From the NCBI RefSeq assembly GCF_024266585.1, contig NZ_CP100647.1, forward strand, positions 3,949,001 to 4,013,000: 64,000 nt of DNA. Reading direction: 5' to 3'. The DNA is from Xanthomonas sacchari. Lineage in GTDB: Bacteria > Pseudomonadota > Gammaproteobacteria > Xanthomonadales > Xanthomonadaceae. The translations under genes were made by a program, and so were the position numbers. Below, piece after piece: positions 8,066-20,291 of the stretch. The notes under the pieces were generated by a model. It was not told the origin of the DNA. It worked only from the letters and a program-made list of their open reading frames with translations, and did no database searches. The stretch's first letter is position 1, and each line of letters starts with the position of its first letter.

Positions 8066-8836
8066 TCAGCCGGCGGCCACCGCTTCCGCCACGACCGGTT
8101 CGACGTCATCCCACAGCGCGCGGCCGGCCTTCTTGCGCAGCTTTTCCAGCCGCGCCTGGTGCGCCTCCAGCTCCGATGCGGTCGCCACGACCCGCGGCCG
8201 CGGCAGCAGCATCGTCATGTCGAATGCCGGCCCCTGCGCCGCCGCATGCCCGGCGCCGTCCTCGGCCAGGGCGAAGCCGATCTCCTCCTGGCCGGAGGTC
8301 AGCGCGATGTACACGTCGCTGAGGATCTGCGCATCGAGCAACGCGCCGTGCAGTTGCCGGTGCGAATTGTCCACGCCCAGCCGCTTGCACAGCGCGTCCA
8401 GCGAATTGCGCTGGCCGGGGAAGCGCTCGCGCGCCAGCAGCAGGGTGTCGATCACCGTGGCGCGGTCGAGGATGCGGCCGTAGGACTCGCCCAGCCGCGA
8501 CAGCTCGTAGTCCAGGAAGCCCAGGTCGAACGAGGCGTTGTGGATGATCAACTCGGCGCCGTCGATGAACTCCAGGAATTCGTCGACGACCTCGTGGAAC
8601 TCCGGCTTGTCGGCGAGGAACTCCAGGGTCAGGCCGGTGACTTCCTGCGCGCCGGGCTCGAAATCGCAGTCCGGGCGCAGGTAGCGGTGGAAGTTGCGCC
8701 CGCTGGGGCGGCGTTCGAGCAGCTCCACCGCGCCGATTTCGACGACGCGGTTGCCCTTCTTCCATTCCAGGCCGGTGGTTTCGGTATCGAGGATGATCTG
8801 GCGCATGGGACTCGCAGCGGAAAAGGAAGACGACAT
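8066..8836 (-). CDS. dnaQ: DNA polymerase III epsilon subunit (3'-5' exonuclease)
   Basis: A 256-residue DEDDh exonuclease. Exo I is LDTETTG with Asp17 and Glu19, Exo II is HNASFDLGFLD, and Exo III is HGALLDAQILSDVY with His and Asp. It provides proofreading in the replicase core. The C-terminal tail (RLEKLRKKAGRALWDDV) corresponds to the polymerase-binding segment. The ATG at 8836 shares its A with the rnhA stop (TGATG). A second ATG at 8806 begins MRQIILDTET; the longer form resembles the E. coli N-terminus and is translationally coupled. Confidence 0.95.
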   Translation of the reverse strand: MSSSFSAASPMRQIILDTETTGLEWKKGNRVVEIGAVELLERRPSGRNFHRYLRPDCDFEPGAQEVTGLTLEFLADKPEFHEVVDEFLEFIDGAELIIHNASFDLGFLDYELSRLGESYGRILDRATVIDTLLLARERFPGQRNSLDALCKRLGVDNSHRQLHGALLDAQILSDVYIALTSGQEEIGFALAEDGAGHAAAQGPAFDMTMLLPRPRVVATASELEAHQARLEKLRKKAGRALWDDVEPVVAEAVAAG

Positions 8837-9294
8837 CAGGACGCGACCGCGGCGCCGCCGGCGCGCACGTGCAGGGCCTGGTTGCGCGCCAGCTGGTCGA
8901 CCCGCTCGTTGTCCGGGTCGCCGTTGTGGCCCTTGACCCAGCGCCAGTCGATCGTATGCCGCTGCGCCGCGGCATGCAGCCGTTCCCACAGGTCGCGGTT
9001 CTTGACCGGATCGCCGCCGGCGGTCTTCCACTGCCGCCGCACCCAGCCGGGCATCCATTCGGTGATGCCCTGGCGCACGTACTGCGAATCGGTGTGCAGC
9101 ACGATCTGGCACGGCTCGGTGAGCGTCTCCAGGGCCATGATCGCGGCCATCAGCTCCATGCGGTTGTTGGTGGTGTGCGCCTCGGCGCCGGCCACCTCGC
9201 GCTCCAGTCCCTTGTAGCGCAGCAGCGCGGCCCAGCCGCCGGGGCCGGGGTTGCCGAGGCAGGCGCCATCGGTATGGATATCGACAGTCTTCAT
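8836..9294 (-). CDS. rnhA: Ribonuclease HI
   Basis: A 152-residue type 1 RNase H that degrades RNA in RNA:DNA hybrids. All four carboxylates are present: Asp9 ([15 protein letters not shown]), Glu47 (NNRMELMA), Asp69 (LHTDSQYV) and Asp133 (NERVDQLA). The basic handle [19 protein letters not shown] is intact. It overlaps dnaQ by one base, the conserved rnhA-dnaQ pairing of gammaproteobacteria, and follows a methyltransferase gene by 13 bases. Confidence 0.97.
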   Translation of the reverse strand: MKTVDIHTDGACLGNPGPGGWAALLRYKGLEREVAGAEAHTTNNRMELMAAIMALETLTEPCQIVLHTDSQYVRQGITEWMPGWVRRQWKTAGGDPVKNRDLWERLHAAAQRHTIDWRWVKGHNGDPDNERVDQLARNQALHVRAGGAAVAS

Positions 9295-9307
9295 GAAACT
9301 CCGCGAA

Positions 9308-9967
9308 TCAGATGGAAGCGACCGAGCCGCGCCAGCGGACCGGCGCGCGCAACGGAATGGGGCCGATGTCGGCAGCGGTACGTTTTTCCGCCTGCAGCAG
9401 GCACACCGCGCGCAGCGGTGCGGTGGAGCTGGCCGGGCCGACGCCGCCACGGGTCGGCCACACCGGCCCGAGATAGCGCAGTTGCTCGATGCACGGCAGG
9501 CCGACCTGCTCCAGCAGGCCGCGCCAGCTGCCCGGCGGACGCGCCACCAGGCCCTGCCGGCGCCAGCGCAGCCGATACGGGCTCATCGCATTGAGCGCGA
9601 ACAGCCACAGGCGCCCGCCCGGCATCAGGATGCGCTCGCATTCCTCCAGCAGCATCGCCGCATCGGCGGCCAGCACGTGCTGCAGGACGATGGCATTGAC
9701 GCTCTCGGAGGGCAGCGGCAGCGGCAGCGTGCACACCAGGTCGCCGGCATAGCCACGGGCGCTGCGGTGCAGACGCACGCCCCGCCCCGGCAGCTCGCGT
9801 CCCGGCGGCGGTAGCGGCACCGGCGCCAGCCACAGCCAGGGCTGCGCGGGACGCTTGAGCAGGGCGTCGAGGATCAACGGCTGCTCGGCCTGGAGCAGCG
9901 CCTGCGCCCCGGCTGTATCAAACCAGGATGAGACGTTGGCTTGACGAGGGAGCGACACGGCAGGCAT
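9308..9967 (-). CDS. SAM-dependent methyltransferase (class I, substrate unknown)
   Basis: A 219-residue Rossmann methyltransferase. [17 protein letters not shown] (motif IV region), [21 protein letters not shown] (post-motif II, the LxPGG loop) and the SPYRLRW/GLLEQVG segment resemble the YiiM-independent methyltransferases that precede rnhA in many gammaproteobacteria. The usual glycine-rich motif I is poorly conserved. The start at 9967 is only 12 bases from the divergent gloB start, so the two promoters must overlap coding sequence. It may be co-transcribed with rnhA and dnaQ. Confidence 0.75.
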   Translation of the reverse strand: MPAVSLPRQANVSSWFDTAGAQALLQAEQPLILDALLKRPAQPWLWLAPVPLPPPGRELPGRGVRLHRSARGYAGDLVCTLPLPLPSESVNAIVLQHVLAADAAMLLEECERILMPGGRLWLFALNAMSPYRLRWRRQGLVARPPGSWRGLLEQVGLPCIEQLRYLGPVWPTRGGVGPASSTAPLRAVCLLQAEKRTAADIGPIPLRAPVRWRGSVASI

Positions 9968-9979
9968 GGTGCCAATTCT

Positions 9980-10747
9980 ATGCGACTGATCGCCCTGCCC
10001 GCATTCCAGGATAACTACATCTGGGCGATCGCCACGGACGGCGGGCGTGCGCTGCTGGTCGACCCCGGCCAGACCGAGCCGGTGCTGCAAGCGGCGGCGC
10101 AAGGCCTGCAGCCGGCCGCCATCCTGCTCACCCACCATCACGACGACCATATCGGCGGCGTCGCCGCGCTGCGCGAGCGCTGGCCCGACCTGCCGGTGTA
10201 CGCGCCGGACGACCCGCGGATCGCCGGATTCGCGTGCGACCGGATCGGCGACGGCGATGTCGTGAAGGTGCTGGACTGGCAGTTCGATACCCTGGCCGTG
10301 CCCGGCCATACCCGCTCGCACCTGGCCTATGTCGGCCACGGTCATCTGTTCAGCGGGGATACGCTGTTCAGCCTGGGCTGTGGGCGCATGTTCGAAGGTA
10401 CGCCCTCCCAGATGTTGGGTTCGCTGCAGCGCCTGTCCGCCCTCCCGGGGCAGACGCTGGTGTGCTGCGGACACGAATACACCTTGGCCAATGCGGCATT
10501 CGCCGTCACGGTCGATCCCACCAACGCTGCCCTGCGGCAGCGCCATCAGGAAGCCCAGGCCATGCGTCATGCTGCCCGTCCCACCGTTCCCGTCACACTC
10601 GCCAGCGAACTGGCGACCAACCCGTTCCTGCGCACCGCCTCGGCGGCGATCCAGCAGGCGATCGGCGCCCGGCTCGGCCGGGGGGTGTCCGACGAGGTGG
10701 AAGTCTTCGCCGAACTGAGGCGCTGGAAAGACGATTTCCGCGCATGA
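9980..10747 (+). CDS. gloB: Hydroxyacylglutathione hydrolase (glyoxalase II)
   Basis: A 255-residue metallo-beta-lactamase enzyme that hydrolyses S-lactoylglutathione in methylglyoxal detoxification. The binuclear metal site THHHDDHIGG has His52, His54, Asp56 and His57; further ligands lie in PGHTRSH, FSGDTLFSLGCGR and CCGHEYT. The C-terminal glutathione-binding tail ends with RRWKDDFRA. The ATG at 9980 gives the conserved N-terminus MRLIALPAFQDNYIW. The stop overlaps mltD by 4 bases. Confidence 0.96.
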   Translation: MRLIALPAFQDNYIWAIATDGGRALLVDPGQTEPVLQAAAQGLQPAAILLTHHHDDHIGGVAALRERWPDLPVYAPDDPRIAGFACDRIGDGDVVKVLDWQFDTLAVPGHTRSHLAYVGHGHLFSGDTLFSLGCGRMFEGTPSQMLGSLQRLSALPGQTLVCCGHEYTLANAAFAVTVDPTNAALRQRHQEAQAMRHAARPTVPVTLASELATNPFLRTASAAIQQAIGARLGRGVSDEVEVFAELRRWKDDFRA

Positions 10748-11955
10748 GGGCGCTGGCGTTGACGGCGGCGCTGACGCTGGCGATGGCGTCGGCGGCGCCC
10801 CCCGCGGCGGCCGCGACCCCGCTCGCGGCGGCACTGGAACAGACCGTGGCCGGCCTCAACGGCCTGCCGACCGATGCGGCGGCGCTGCCGCCGCCGACCA
10901 CGCGTAACGGCCACGACATCCTTGCCCGCTTCCGCGAGGGCCTGGCGGATGCGCGCTGCGATGCCGGCGCCACCGATGCGCGCTGGCAGCAGCAGTTCTC
11001 GCGCGCGCCGTCGCGCCTGGCCGACGAGGACGAAGACGTGCTGCCGCTGTTCGGCTACGTGGTCGACGAGTTGCGCGCGGCCAACCTGCCGACCGAGTTC
11101 GCGCTGATCCCGTTCGTGGAGAGCGGCTACCGCCCGGCCGCGCGCAACAGCGGCGGCCCGGCCGGCCTGTGGCAATTCATCCCCGGCACCGCGCGCAACC
11201 ACGATGTCCCGCTGGAGAACGGCTACGACGGCCGCCTGTCCGCGGTGGACTCCACCCGCGCCGCGGTACGCTACCTCAAGACCCTGCACGGCATGTTCGG
11301 CGGCGACTGGCGCCTGGCGATCATGGCCTACAACGCCGGCGAGTACCGTGTGCTGCAGTCCATGCGCCGCGCCGGCATGAATGCGCAGAACGCGCAGCCG
11401 GACAAGCTGCCCGGGCTGTCCTCGGTCACCTACGCCTACGTCGAGAAGCTGCATGCGCTGGCCTGCGTGCTGGAACAGGCGCAGACCCGCGACGAATGGA
11501 TGGCCTCGCTGGACCGCGACGTGCCGATCCTGCAGGCGCAGACCCTGCCCGCCGGGATGGCGCTGGACGACTGGGCACGGCGCCAGGCGCTGCAGGGCAA
11601 TGAGCTCGCGCGACTGAATCCGGCGCTGGGCAGTGGCCGTAGCGCCAAGCGCGCGCTGCCGGTGCTGGCGCCGCGCGGCGCGGGGGGCCCCGTGCTGGCC
11701 CAGGACAGCGCGCCGCCGGTGCAGGACGACGCCCCGGTCGTCGCCACCGTGGCCAGCACCGACGACAGCCCCGCACCGAGCCGCAGCGTGCGCACCGGCG
11801 CCCGCTCCCGCCACACGCACACCGTGCGCGACGGCGACACCGCCTGGAACATCGCCAAGCGCTACGGCATCACCGTGCAGGCACTGTTGATGAAGAACGG
11901 CCTGTCCGCGCGCAGCGTGCTGCGCCCCGGCATGGTGCTGAGCTACGAGGACTGA
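10744..11955 (+). CDS. mltD: Membrane-bound lytic murein transglycosylase D-like
   Basis: A 403-residue secreted lytic transglycosylase. It has a signal peptide (about 1-23, ending PPAAAA), an SLT domain (about 110-235) with catalytic Glu in IPFVESGY and the AGLWQFIPGTAR and MAYNAGEYRV motifs, and one C-terminal LysM domain (HTVRDGDTAWNIAKRYG ... LRPGMVL). E. coli MltD is a lipoprotein with two LysM repeats. Here the lipobox is missing and only one LysM is present, so it is probably soluble periplasmic. It overlaps gloB by 4 bases; the gloB-mltD order is conserved. Confidence 0.88.
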   Translation: MRALALTAALTLAMASAAPPAAAATPLAAALEQTVAGLNGLPTDAAALPPPTTRNGHDILARFREGLADARCDAGATDARWQQQFSRAPSRLADEDEDVLPLFGYVVDELRAANLPTEFALIPFVESGYRPAARNSGGPAGLWQFIPGTARNHDVPLENGYDGRLSAVDSTRAAVRYLKTLHGMFGGDWRLAIMAYNAGEYRVLQSMRRAGMNAQNAQPDKLPGLSSVTYAYVEKLHALACVLEQAQTRDEWMASLDRDVPILQAQTLPAGMALDDWARRQALQGNELARLNPALGSGRSAKRALPVLAPRGAGGPVLAQDSAPPVQDDAPVVATVASTDDSPAPSRSVRTGARSRHTHTVRDGDTAWNIAKRYGITVQALLMKNGLSARSVLRPGMVLSYED

Positions 11956-11980
11956 CGCATCCCGCCACGGCGGGAATGCG
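11956..11980 (+). terminator. Hairpin directly after mltD
   Basis: CGCATCCCGC and GCGGGAATGCG form a stem with one bulged A immediately after the mltD stop. No T-run follows, so it may stabilise the 3' end rather than terminate. Confidence 0.4.
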
Positions 11981-12030
11981 TGATCCATGGTCGAAGACAA
12001 CGGGTCGTGCGGCCGCGCGCTGCGCGAGCG

Positions 12031-12330
12031 CACACATGCCGGCTGCCCGTGTCCATCGCCGGCGCTGCCCTCCGCCGGCCAGCACGCTCTTGTCCTGCTC
12101 CATGCACCACGCGCACGCCGCCGCTACAGGCACCACGTCTGCAGCGACGCGCGACCGCGGGCGTATGGGCGCACGCTGCATGAGCACGCACACGCCGGCT
12201 GCCCGCGCCGGCGCACGGCGCTGCTTCCTGTCGGCCAGCACGCTCCCCCCCTGCTCCGGACGTCGCACCTCACGCGCAGGCGTGCCGCCGCCGCAGGCAT
12301 CACGCCCGCAGCGGCGCGCACATGTTCCTG
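12031..12330. repeat. Degenerate tandem duplication (~156-bp unit), no gene
   Basis: The 440-bp gap between mltD and ppiD contains no convincing gene. Two diverged copies of a ~156-bp unit lie head to tail. GCCGGCTGCCCG recurs at 12038 and 12194, GGCCAGCACGCTC at 12078 and 12234, and CCTGCTCC at 12094 and 12250, all 156 bases apart. After that the register slips by about 11 bases (CAGGCA at 12127 and 12294). Open frames run through both copies but show no codon bias or start signal. Confidence 0.65.
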
Positions 12331-12341
12331 GTTCCGGAAAC

Positions 12342-12372
12342 GCAACAGGCCCGGCAATGCCGGGCCTGTTGC
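12342..12372 (-). terminator. Terminator downstream of ppiD
   Basis: GCAACAGGCCCGGC and GCCGGGCCTGTTGC are perfect inverted repeats around a short loop. They lie 25 bases past the ppiD stop. The T-run is weak on both strands, but stem stability and position support termination. Confidence 0.65.
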
Positions 12373-12397
12373 TTGACGCTGCGCGGACGCGCCGCCG

Positions 12398-14386
12398 TTA
12401 CAGCTGCGATTCCTGCACGCTGATCTTGTAAAGCTTGCGCATCGCATCGACGTAGGCCTTGGCATCGGCGTCGCCATAGATCCGCGCCAGCTGCTGCTCG
12501 AACATGGTCCGCTGCTCGGCCGGCACCTTGCTCAGGTCGCCCGGCGTCACCTTGGTGACCGCGAACAGCGCATAGCGCTTGCCCACCGTGCCCGGCGCCG
12601 CAGGCAGCTCGACCTTGCCTACCGACGGCTTGCCGTCGACCGGCTGCGGCGCGCTGAAGATCGCCTGGCTGGCCTGCGCGCTCGGCATCGGCACGTTGCG
12701 CGGCAACCCCGGCATCGGGTTGATCTGCAGCTTCTCCTGCGCGGCCAGGGCCTGCAGGGTCTCGCCCTTGCGCAGGCGCGCCAGCAGCGCGTCGGCCTTG
12801 GCCGCAGCGGCCTTGGCGGTACGGTCGGCGTGCACCGCGGCCACCACTTGCTCGTGCACCTTGGCCAGCGGCTGGATCTGCTCCGGCTGGTGCTGGGTCA
12901 CGCGGATCAGCACGCTGTGGTTCGGCCCCAGGTTGATCGGGTCGCTGACCGTGCCGTCCTGCACCAGGGTGTCGGAGAAGGCGGCGCGCAGCACCGCCGG
13001 CTGCGCGGCGATGCCGCTGGCGGTGGCGCGCGAGAACGGCCCCAGCGTCTGCACCGGCAGCCCCACTTCCTTCGCCGCCGAGGCCAGCGCGGTCGGGTTC
13101 TTGTAGACCAGGTCCACCAGCTTGCCGCTCAGTTCGCTGAAGGCCTTCTCGTTGTCGGCCTTCAGTTGCTCGCTGGCGAGCTGATCGCGGACCTGCTCGA
13201 ACGACTTGCCCTCGCCACCCTTGACCTGGCGCAGCTGGATCACGTGGTAACCGAATTCGCTCTTCACCGGCCCGACGATCTCGCCGGGCTTCATCGCGAA
13301 CAGCGCGTCCTCGAACGGCTTCACCATCACGCCCTTCTCCACCCAACCCAGATCGCCGCCGGCGTTCTTGGAGCCGGGATCGTCGGAGTTGGCGCGGGCC
13401 AGCGCGGCGAAATCGGCGCCGGGCTGCTTGGCTTCGGCCGCCAGCTTGGCCGCCTTGGCCTCGGCCGCCTTCTGCGAAGCGGCGTCCTTGCCGGCGCTGA
13501 TCAGGATGTGCGAGGCCAACCGTTGGTCGGGCTCGACGAAGCGCGCCTTCTCGTCGTCGTAGCGCTTGCGCAGCGTGGCCTCGTCAGCCGGCTTGGCTGG
13601 CGGCAGGTTGGCCGCGTTGAGGTCGACGTACTCGATCGTCACCGTTTCCGGCTGCTTGAAGTCGGACTTGTGCGTGTCGTACCACTGCTGCACCTGCGCG
13701 TCGCTGACCGGCGCGGTGTCGGCCGGCACTTCCGGCAACAGCACCATCTCCACGTCGCGGGTCTCGCCGAGCATCTTCAGCAGGCGGTCGGTTTCCTGCT
13801 TGGTGGCGAACGCCGATTCGGCCAGGCCGGTCGGAATCACCGACTGCTGCAGCGCATCGCGCACCAGCTGCTGGAACATGGTCGGCGTGCGCGGCGGCGT
13901 GCCCGAGGCCAGGGCCAGGCGGTAACGCTCCGGATCGAACTTGCCGTCGTTCTGGAAGGCCGGAATGGTGCTGATGTAATCGCGCACCGCGGCATCGCCG
14001 ATGACCACGCCGGCGCGTTCGGCCGACAGCTTCACCACCTGCTCGTCGATCAGCTGATCGAGCACCTTGCGCTTGTTGTCGATGCTTTCGAAGGCGCGCG
14101 GATCGAAATCCTCGCCCTGCTGCTCGCGCGCCTGGATGCGCGCCTGCTCGAAGCGGGTACGGAACTGTTCCGTGCTCACTTCGTGGTGCTGCCACAGCAG
14201 CGACACCGGCCACCACGAAGGCGCCGAGGACCACCACGACGGCGGCGCCTGCACCTTGGCGACATTGTTGGCACCGACGCCACCGAGGTAGCTGTTGTCG
14301 ATGACGAACAGGAACGGAATCATCAACAAGCCGATGATCGCGGTGGCGATCCAGCCCGAGGTCTTTTCGCGAAGTTTCTGCAGCAT
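12398..14386 (-). CDS. ppiD: Periplasmic folding chaperone PpiD (SurA N-domain and parvulin)
   Basis: A 662-residue protein. Residues 1-11 are cytoplasmic, about 12-31 (WIATAIIGLLMIPFLFVIDN) form one transmembrane helix, and a large periplasmic region follows with a SurA-like N-terminal domain. A parvulin domain lies at about 265-365 (HILISAGKD ... GGDLGWVEKGVMVKPFEDALF ... VKSEFGYHVIQL). PpiD docks at the SecYEG exit and handles emerging envelope proteins. An unusual Trp/Ser/Pro-rich stretch (PPSWWSSAPSWWPVSLLW) follows the membrane helix. Gene order hupB-ppiD is conserved, here with three tRNA genes between them. Confidence 0.93.
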   Translation of the reverse strand: MLQKLREKTSGWIATAIIGLLMIPFLFVIDNSYLGGVGANNVAKVQAPPSWWSSAPSWWPVSLLWQHHEVSTEQFRTRFEQARIQAREQQGEDFDPRAFESIDNKRKVLDQLIDEQVVKLSAERAGVVIGDAAVRDYISTIPAFQNDGKFDPERYRLALASGTPPRTPTMFQQLVRDALQQSVIPTGLAESAFATKQETDRLLKMLGETRDVEMVLLPEVPADTAPVSDAQVQQWYDTHKSDFKQPETVTIEYVDLNAANLPPAKPADEATLRKRYDDEKARFVEPDQRLASHILISAGKDAASQKAAEAKAAKLAAEAKQPGADFAALARANSDDPGSKNAGGDLGWVEKGVMVKPFEDALFAMKPGEIVGPVKSEFGYHVIQLRQVKGGEGKSFEQVRDQLASEQLKADNEKAFSELSGKLVDLVYKNPTALASAAKEVGLPVQTLGPFSRATASGIAAQPAVLRAAFSDTLVQDGTVSDPINLGPNHSVLIRVTQHQPEQIQPLAKVHEQVVAAVHADRTAKAAAAKADALLARLRKGETLQALAAQEKLQINPMPGLPRNVPMPSAQASQAIFSAPQPVDGKPSVGKVELPAAPGTVGKRYALFAVTKVTPGDLSKVPAEQRTMFEQQLARIYGDADAKAYVDAMRKLYKISVQESQL

Positions 14387-14530
14387 TGGGAACCGACGGC
14401 CTATTGGCGAGCCGCGCAGTTTAACCCGCTTCACGGCCTGCGGCAGAACCGGCGGCCCCGCGGCCCGCGCCGCGCATGCGCCGCGGCGGCGCATCGGCGG
14501 CAAGAACAGGGGCGAAAACGGGGAAAAGCG

Positions 14531-14563
14531 GAAAAAAAGAAACCCCCGATCGCTCGGGGGTTT
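14531..14563 (-). terminator. Strong terminator after tRNA-Asp copy 1
   Basis: On the minus strand, CCCCC-GAGCGATC-GGGGG is followed by TTTCTTTTTTTCC. This is a textbook intrinsic terminator 11 bases past the tRNA 3' end. The same hairpin with a poorer T-run is found after copy 2. Confidence 0.85.
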
Positions 14564-14573
14564 CGCGTGCAAA

Positions 14574-14650
14574 TGGCGGAGTGGACGGGACTCGAACCCG
14601 CGACCTCCGGCGTGACAGGCCAGCATTCTAACCGACTGAACTACCACTCC
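14574..14650 (-). tRNA. tRNA-Asp (GTC), copy 1
   Basis: 77-nt cloverleaf starting GGAGTGG and ending with encoded CCA. The anticodon GTC lies in loop CTGTCAC. It is identical over its full length to the copy at 14768 and close to E. coli tRNA-Asp. Confidence 0.96.
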
Positions 14651-14728
14651 GCGTTTGAACGGAGGCGGGCGCGAGGCCCGCTTTCCCGGAGCCGCCATTC
14701 CGACGCGATAGCGCGGCGGCGACTGCGA

Positions 14729-14757
14729 GAAACGAAACCCCCGATCGCTCGGGGGCT
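14729..14757 (-). terminator. Terminator-like hairpin after tRNA-Asp copy 2
   Basis: CCCCCGAGCGATCGGGGG followed by TTTCGTTTCTC on the minus strand. It is the same hairpin as after copy 1, so the tRNA plus hairpin was duplicated as a ~194-bp unit. The T-run is interrupted and read-through is likely. Confidence 0.6.
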
Positions 14758-14767
14758 TCGGTACAAC

Positions 14768-14844
14768 TGGCGGAGTGGACGGGACTCGAACCCGCGACCT
14801 CCGGCGTGACAGGCCAGCATTCTAACCGACTGAACTACCACTCC
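14768..14844 (-). tRNA. tRNA-Asp (GTC), copy 2
   Basis: Identical in all 77 positions to the copy at 14574. It is the upstream member of the pair in the direction of transcription and lies 27 bases after the tRNA-Val gene, so it probably shares that transcript. Confidence 0.96.
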
Positions 14845-14871
14845 GCTTTTGAAACCTGTCGCTCGGTGCTC

Positions 14872-14946
14872 TGGTGGGTGCTGAGGGTTTCGAACCCCCG
14901 ACCCTCTCCGTGTAAAGGAGACGCTCTACCGCTGAGCTAAGCACCC
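14872..14946 (-). tRNA. tRNA-Val (TAC)
   Basis: 75-nt cloverleaf starting GGGTGCTTAGCTCAG and ending CACCCACCA. The anticodon TAC lies in loop TTTACAC. Its 5' end lies only 11 bases after the hupB stop codon with no terminator between, so it is probably cut from a hupB read-through transcript. Confidence 0.95.
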
Positions 14947-14957
14947 TAGCGAGTCGA

Positions 14958-15230
14958 TTAGTTTACGGCATCCTTCAGCGCTTTACCAGCCTTGAACGTC
15001 GGATTCTTCGACGCGGCGATCTTGATGGAGTCGCCGGTCTTCGGGTTGCGGCCGGTGCGCTCGGCACGGTCGCGCACCTGGAAGGTGCCGAAGCCCACGA
15101 GCGTGACGCTGTCGCCCTTCTTCAGGGCCTTGGTCACTTCCGACACGAAGGCGTCGATGGCACGACCGGCTTCGGCCTTGGAGATATCGGCGGCAGCGGC
15201 GATCGCGTCGTTCAGTTCGGCTTTATTCAT
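14958..15230 (-). CDS. hupB: DNA-binding protein HU-beta
   Basis: A 90-residue histone-like protein of exactly the family length. [12 protein letters not shown] starts the dimerisation helices, [28 protein letters not shown] spans the hallmark and DNA-intercalating beta-arm (Arg-Asn-Pro), and [12 protein letters not shown] closes the fold. It compacts and bends DNA. It lies between lon and ppiD, as in Pseudomonas and E. coli, with its own promoter about 145 bases upstream. Confidence 0.97.
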   Translation of the reverse strand: MNKAELNDAIAAAADISKAEAGRAIDAFVSEVTKALKKGDSVTLVGFGTFQVRDRAERTGRNPKTGDSIKIAASKNPTFKAGKALKDAVN

Positions 15231-15372
15231 TTCTTGATGACTCCATGTGCGGCAGAAGACCGCGGATTGAGGATCGGGTGTCGGCGTGGCCTGCCTCGCT
15301 TGAGCGAGACCCCGATGGATATGTTTTGCACTCTACCAAGCACGCCCGTTCGCGGTGCTCGCAAGCGCTGCA

Positions 15373-15401
15373 TTTATACCAGCGGGCCCATACCCGCGCA
15401 A
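15373..15401 (-). promoter_or_regulatory. sigma-70 type promoter for hupB
   Basis: Minus-strand TTGCGC (15396-15401) and TATAAA (15373-15378) are separated by 17 bases. The predicted start lies about 135 bases before the hupB ATG, in the only AT-rich patch of the lon-hupB gap. Confidence 0.55.
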
Positions 15402-15461
15402 GCCGAAAAGCCAACAACGGCGCGGGTTTGAGCCGTTTGCGCGGGTGCGGTTCAGCGCGCG

Positions 15462-17930
<2,469 letters not shown>

Positions 17931-17973
17931 GAGGATTCCGATTTGGGAGGCGGGAACGCAGTGCGGGCGGCCA

Positions 17974-18009
17974 TAAAAACGCCGATGGCCCCGTTATGGG
18001 GCCATCGGC
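17974..18009 (-). terminator. Intrinsic terminator after clpX
   Basis: On the minus strand GCCGATGGCCCC pairs with GGGGCCATCGGC around a short loop and is followed by GTTTTTATGG. It separates clpX from lon. The upstream arm also contains the CCCCAT element of a candidate heat-shock promoter. Confidence 0.8.
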
Positions 18010-18022
18010 TGGACGATGCAAG
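17994..18022 (-). promoter_or_regulatory. sigma-32 (heat-shock) type promoter for lon
   Basis: Minus strand CTTGCAT (18016-18022), 14 bases, then CCCCATAA (17994-18001). The RpoH consensus is CTTGAAA - 11 to 16 bases - CCCCATNT. Position, spacing and the known heat-shock control of lon support it. The -10 lies inside the clpX terminator stem. Confidence 0.6.
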
Positions 18023-18108
18023 GGGAGCGCAGAACCCCTTTATGTTTCAGCGACTTACCTGCAGGCACGGGGCGCGCGACAGGGGCGCCGCGCACCGCCG
18101 GCCCGGGG

Positions 18109-19395
<1,287 letters not shown>

Positions 19396-19523
19396 TGCTT
19401 CGCTTACCCAGTTACCCCACCCGATGAACGGGGGTTCGATTTCGAGAATAGCACAGGGCCGGGAGGACGCTAGCCCGACCCCGGCCCTGCGGAATACGCT
19501 GCGTTTTGCAGTACATGCAAGCC

Positions 19524-20150
19524 TTATGCCGGCTGGATGGACTCGTCCGGGCGACGCTCCAGCACCTGGTCGACCAGGCCGTAGGCCTGCGCGTCGACGG
19601 CGCTCTTGAAGTTGTCGCGCTCGGTGTCGCGGGCGATGGTTTCCAGCGACTGGCCGGTGTGCTTGGCCAGGATCTCGTTCAGCCGCGCACGCAGGGTCAG
19701 GATCTCGCGGGCGTGGATGTCGATATCGGTGGCCTGGCCCTGGAAGCCGCCCAGCGGCTGGTGGATCATCACCCGCGAGTTCGGCAGCGCATAGCGCTTG
19801 CCGGCCGCGCCCGATGCCAGCAGCAGCGCGCCCATCGAGGCGGCCTGGCCGACGCAGATGGTGCTCACGTCCGGCTTGATGTACTGCATGGTGTCGTAGA
19901 TCGCCATGCCGGCGGTGACCACGCCGCCCGGCGAATTGATGTAGATGCTGATGTCCTTTTCCGGATTGTCCGCTTCCAGGAACAGCAGCTGGGCCACAAT
20001 CACATTGGCCATGTGGTCGTCGATCGGGCCCACCAGGAAGATCAGGCGCTCCTTCAACAGGCGCGAATAGATGTCGTAGGCGCGCTCGCCGCGGCTGGTC
20101 TGCTCGACCACCATCGGAACCAGATTCAAGGCCTTGGTCACATTGTCCAC
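19524..20150 (-). CDS. clpP: ATP-dependent Clp protease proteolytic subunit ClpP
   Basis: A 208-residue serine protease with the triad Ser105 (GQAASMGA), His130 (VMIHQPLGG) and Asp179 (DTERDN), all offset by 8 from E. coli numbering. The GTG start at 20150 has GGAG ten bases upstream and gives an N-terminal extension like the E. coli propeptide before [23 protein letters not shown]. It lies between tig and clpX in the conserved tig-clpP-clpX-lon order. A short CCTGTAC/GTACAGG hairpin sits in its leader (20180-20199). Confidence 0.97.
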   Translation of the reverse strand: MDNVTKALNLVPMVVEQTSRGERAYDIYSRLLKERLIFLVGPIDDHMANVIVAQLLFLEADNPEKDISIYINSPGGVVTAGMAIYDTMQYIKPDVSTICVGQAASMGALLLASGAAGKRYALPNSRVMIHQPLGGFQGQATDIDIHAREILTLRARLNEILAKHTGQSLETIARDTERDNFKSAVDAQAYGLVDQVLERRPDESIQPA

Positions 20151-20291
20151 GCGGTGATCTCCTGCTGCTCGGGGTCGTGCCTGTACGGGGATGTACAGGG
20201 CTTGGCATCGTGTTGCGCCCCGCCGCCGCGGGGAGGTGGAACCGGATCCGCCGCGCGCATGCCGGGATGCGCGAGGCGGCGACGCGTCGTT

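Noticed and set aside
20151-20291. Heat-shock promoter for clpP
   Set aside because: CCCCGTA occurs but no acceptable -35 element at the right distance.
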